From NCBI GenBank assembly GCA_937926515.1, contig CALAZZ010000215.1, positions 1-13,800 on the forward strand: a stretch of DNA of 13,800 bases. The letters run 5' to 3'. Shown here piece by piece: positions 13,533-13,800 of the stretch. This DNA comes from an uncultured Bacteroidales bacterium. Lineage in GTDB: Bacteria; Bacteroidota; Bacteroidia; Bacteroidales; F082. The notes beneath the pieces were generated by a model that was given only the letters and a program-made list of their open reading frames with translations, did no database searches and had not been told where the DNA came from. The stretch's first letter is position 1, and every line of letters starts with the position of its first letter. The position numbers were made by a program, and so were the translations under genes.

Positions 13533-13800
13533 GGTTTGGATCTTTGGGGTAAATTTAAGGATTAAACTTTTGTGTCCGGTATTTTTTTTCAAGAGCGGGC
13601 AGGCGATCATTTGCTGAAGGCATTTGGTTCTTTATGCTTTAAAGAACAGGATGGTCCTTTTAATGAAACAAAAGGAGATAATAGGAACCTTTGCATGTTA
13701 ATGGGATACATTGATGTCACACCTAATGATTGATAAATGAATCCCCACAGCCAGACAACCATTCCTGAAAGCGAAAATTAAGTTACTTTCCGATACAAAA
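13533..13800. other. Right-hand end of the window, no gene seen
   Basis: About 270 nt upstream of the secreted-protein gene, containing its probable promoter region and otherwise no supported ORF, RNA or repeat. Confidence 0.4.

Noticed and set aside
12996..13565. 189-codon plus-strand ORF opposite the DUF4412-like gene
   Set aside because: The minus strand has a signal peptide and family-like motifs; this is its antisense shadow.

Overview
The window looks like an accessory, defence-rich stretch of a Bacteroidota chromosome. The clues are TAnnTTTG-type -7 boxes in front of genes, few purine-rich Shine-Dalgarno sequences, long A+T-rich spacers, and protein families typical of the phylum: a carboxypeptidase-regulatory-like repeat domain on an uncharacterised cytoplasmic protein, a DUF4412-like secreted protein and a small lipoprotein/barrel-like protein. 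No rRNA, tRNA, CRISPR array or intact transposase is visible. Almost all genes lie on the minus strand; the exception is the sigma-factor pair.

Layout. (1) 8-235: N-terminal stub of a DUF6602-like gene, cut at the window edge. (2) 640-1575: carboxypeptidase-regulatory-like protein with a clear hairpin terminator at 583-617; its reading frame stays open upstream to 1962. (3) 2644-3724, plus strand: a divergent sigma-70-family factor overlapping a 111-residue partner of unknown function. (4) 3940-9187: a module bounded by two direct copies (92% identical over 87 nt, offset 5,222 nt) of a hairpin-containing repeat. Inside it, in minus-strand order, are a decayed SNF2-helicase C-terminus with a DUF3883 domain, two tiny ORFs (one DUF3892-like), a 15-bp perfect inverted repeat over a promoter, abiEi, abiEii and a DUF262/HNH GmrSD-like nuclease. 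(5) 9355-10140: secreted or periplasmic gluzincin-like peptidase. (6) 10378-11392: rifampin ADP-ribosyltransferase (arr) followed 4 nt later by a RibD/DHFR-fold reductase. (7) 11776-12486: lipoprotein/barrel-like protein. (8) 12831-13532: DUF4412-like secreted protein.

How the genes fit together. The strongest system is the abiEi-abiEii-DUF262 transcription unit. abiEi and abiEii overlap by ATGA, DUF262 follows after 37 nt, and a palindrome 21-59 nt upstream of abiEi is well placed for AbiEi autoregulation. This joins an abortive-infection toxin-antitoxin pair to a GmrSD-type modified-DNA nuclease in one operon. The helicase remnant upstream suggests an older defence cluster that is decaying, with the repeat copy at 9162-9248 sitting at the break. 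The arr-reductase pair, the peptidase and the lipoprotein gene are separated by structured, GC-rich spacers that vaguely resemble cassette boundaries, but no integrase is present and this remains a hypothesis.
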